From NCBI RefSeq assembly GCF_000427665.1, contig NZ_KE386572.1, positions 2,380,196 through 2,444,195 on the forward strand: a stretch of DNA of 64,000 bases, written 5' to 3'. Positions within the stretch are counted from its first letter, which is position 1. Each line of letters starts with the position of its first letter. A model generated the notes under the pieces. That model saw only the letters and a program-made list of their open reading frames with translations, was not told the origin of the DNA and did not search any database. Both the position numbers and the translations under genes were made by a program. The stretch is from Geminicoccus roseus DSM 18922 (GTDB lineage: Bacteria; Pseudomonadota; Alphaproteobacteria; Geminicoccales; Geminicoccaceae). Of this stretch, positions 63,828-64,000 are shown one piece after another.

Positions 63828-64000
63828 ATGCAGGAGATCAGCCGCAGGGCGAAGTTCCTCTATGGGTCGGCAATCGCCCTCCTGATACTGTTCATGTACC
63901 TGCCGATGGCGACGCTGGTGCTCGCCTCCTTCTCGCGCTCCAAGTTCTTCCGCTTTCCGATCCCGGCCTACAGCGTGAAGCACTATGGCGACGTGCTGGA
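63828..64000 (+). CDS. Polyamine-type ABC transporter permease 2 (PotC-like), partial
   Basis: The first 57 codons of the partner permease, cut by the window end. The start at 63828 reads MQEISRRAKFLYGSAIALLI with a first hydrophobic helix to about residue 35, then SFSRSKFFRFPIPAYSVKHYG, the usual PotC/PotI beginning before the transmembrane domain. A GTG three bases upstream is also possible. Translation is almost contiguous with the preceding permease. Confidence 0.85.
   Translation, partial: MQEISRRAKFLYGSAIALLILFMYLPMATLVLASFSRSKFFRFPIPAYSVKHYGDVL

Overview
The window is GC-rich, gene-dense chromosomal DNA from an alphaproteobacterium. The gene content fits a free-living member of the Rhodospirillales/Geminicoccales type. 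This placement rests on local gene order (gpmI-envC-ctpA; ispH-thrB-rnhA; enoyl-CoA hydratase-like, PaaI thioesterase, rplM-rpsI; argC) and on the number of ABC uptake systems; no 16S rRNA is present to confirm it. I found no rRNA, tRNA, CRISPR array or intact mobile element. The only mobile-element trace is a broken IS630-type transposase at 40533-40984.

Layout: 1-6000 holds tolC, gpmI and the cell-wall pair envC-ctpA. 6194-8836 is a methionine ABC importer (metQ-metN-metI). 8913-10806 holds a GNAT acetyltransferase, a tiny Lys-rich protein and a SHOCT-domain protein. 10813-18810 is an ectoine-type locus: two M24 hydrolases (one DoeA-like) run leftward, and ehuB-C-D-A, a GntR regulator and a dihydropyrimidinase run rightward. 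18862-28830 holds a bactofilin/lipoprotein pair, an adenosine-kinase-like PfkB protein, a DMT exporter, a large unknown protein, metY, an unknown lipoprotein, an orphan sugar-binding protein, a CoA-binding protein and an ECHDC3-like crotonase. 28936-30450 is a PaaI thioesterase followed by rplM-rpsI, closed by a strong terminator.

30517-33810 looks like an inserted accessory segment. It has palindromic DNA, a broken TetR gene, and a DapA-like lyase/enolase-superfamily/GntR catabolic operon with a clear operator-like palindrome. Then come a degenerate receiver protein, ilvA-argC (overlapping), purD, bioY and tsaC/sua5. 40533-49769 combines a BMP-family nucleoside-type ABC importer with a nucleoside degradation operon: a cytidine deaminase/purine nucleoside phosphorylase fusion, deoC and deoA. 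Together these would import nucleosides, cleave them and feed deoxyribose phosphate into glycolysis.

49992-56005 holds a signal-less PhnD-like protein overlapping mtnN, a VOC protein, ispH-thrB-rnhA, and a cysteine-synthase-like gene cut by one amber codon. 56290-64000 is an amine-use cluster: two tandem copper amine oxidases separated by an intrinsic terminator, followed by a polyamine-type ABC importer whose second permease runs off the window end.

Most interesting for follow-up: the ectoine-type uptake locus that carries a dihydropyrimidinase but no visible doeB/C/D; the tandem, signal-less copper amine oxidases that both end in a Cys-Cys tail; the CDA-PNP fusion; and the amber-interrupted PLP enzyme.
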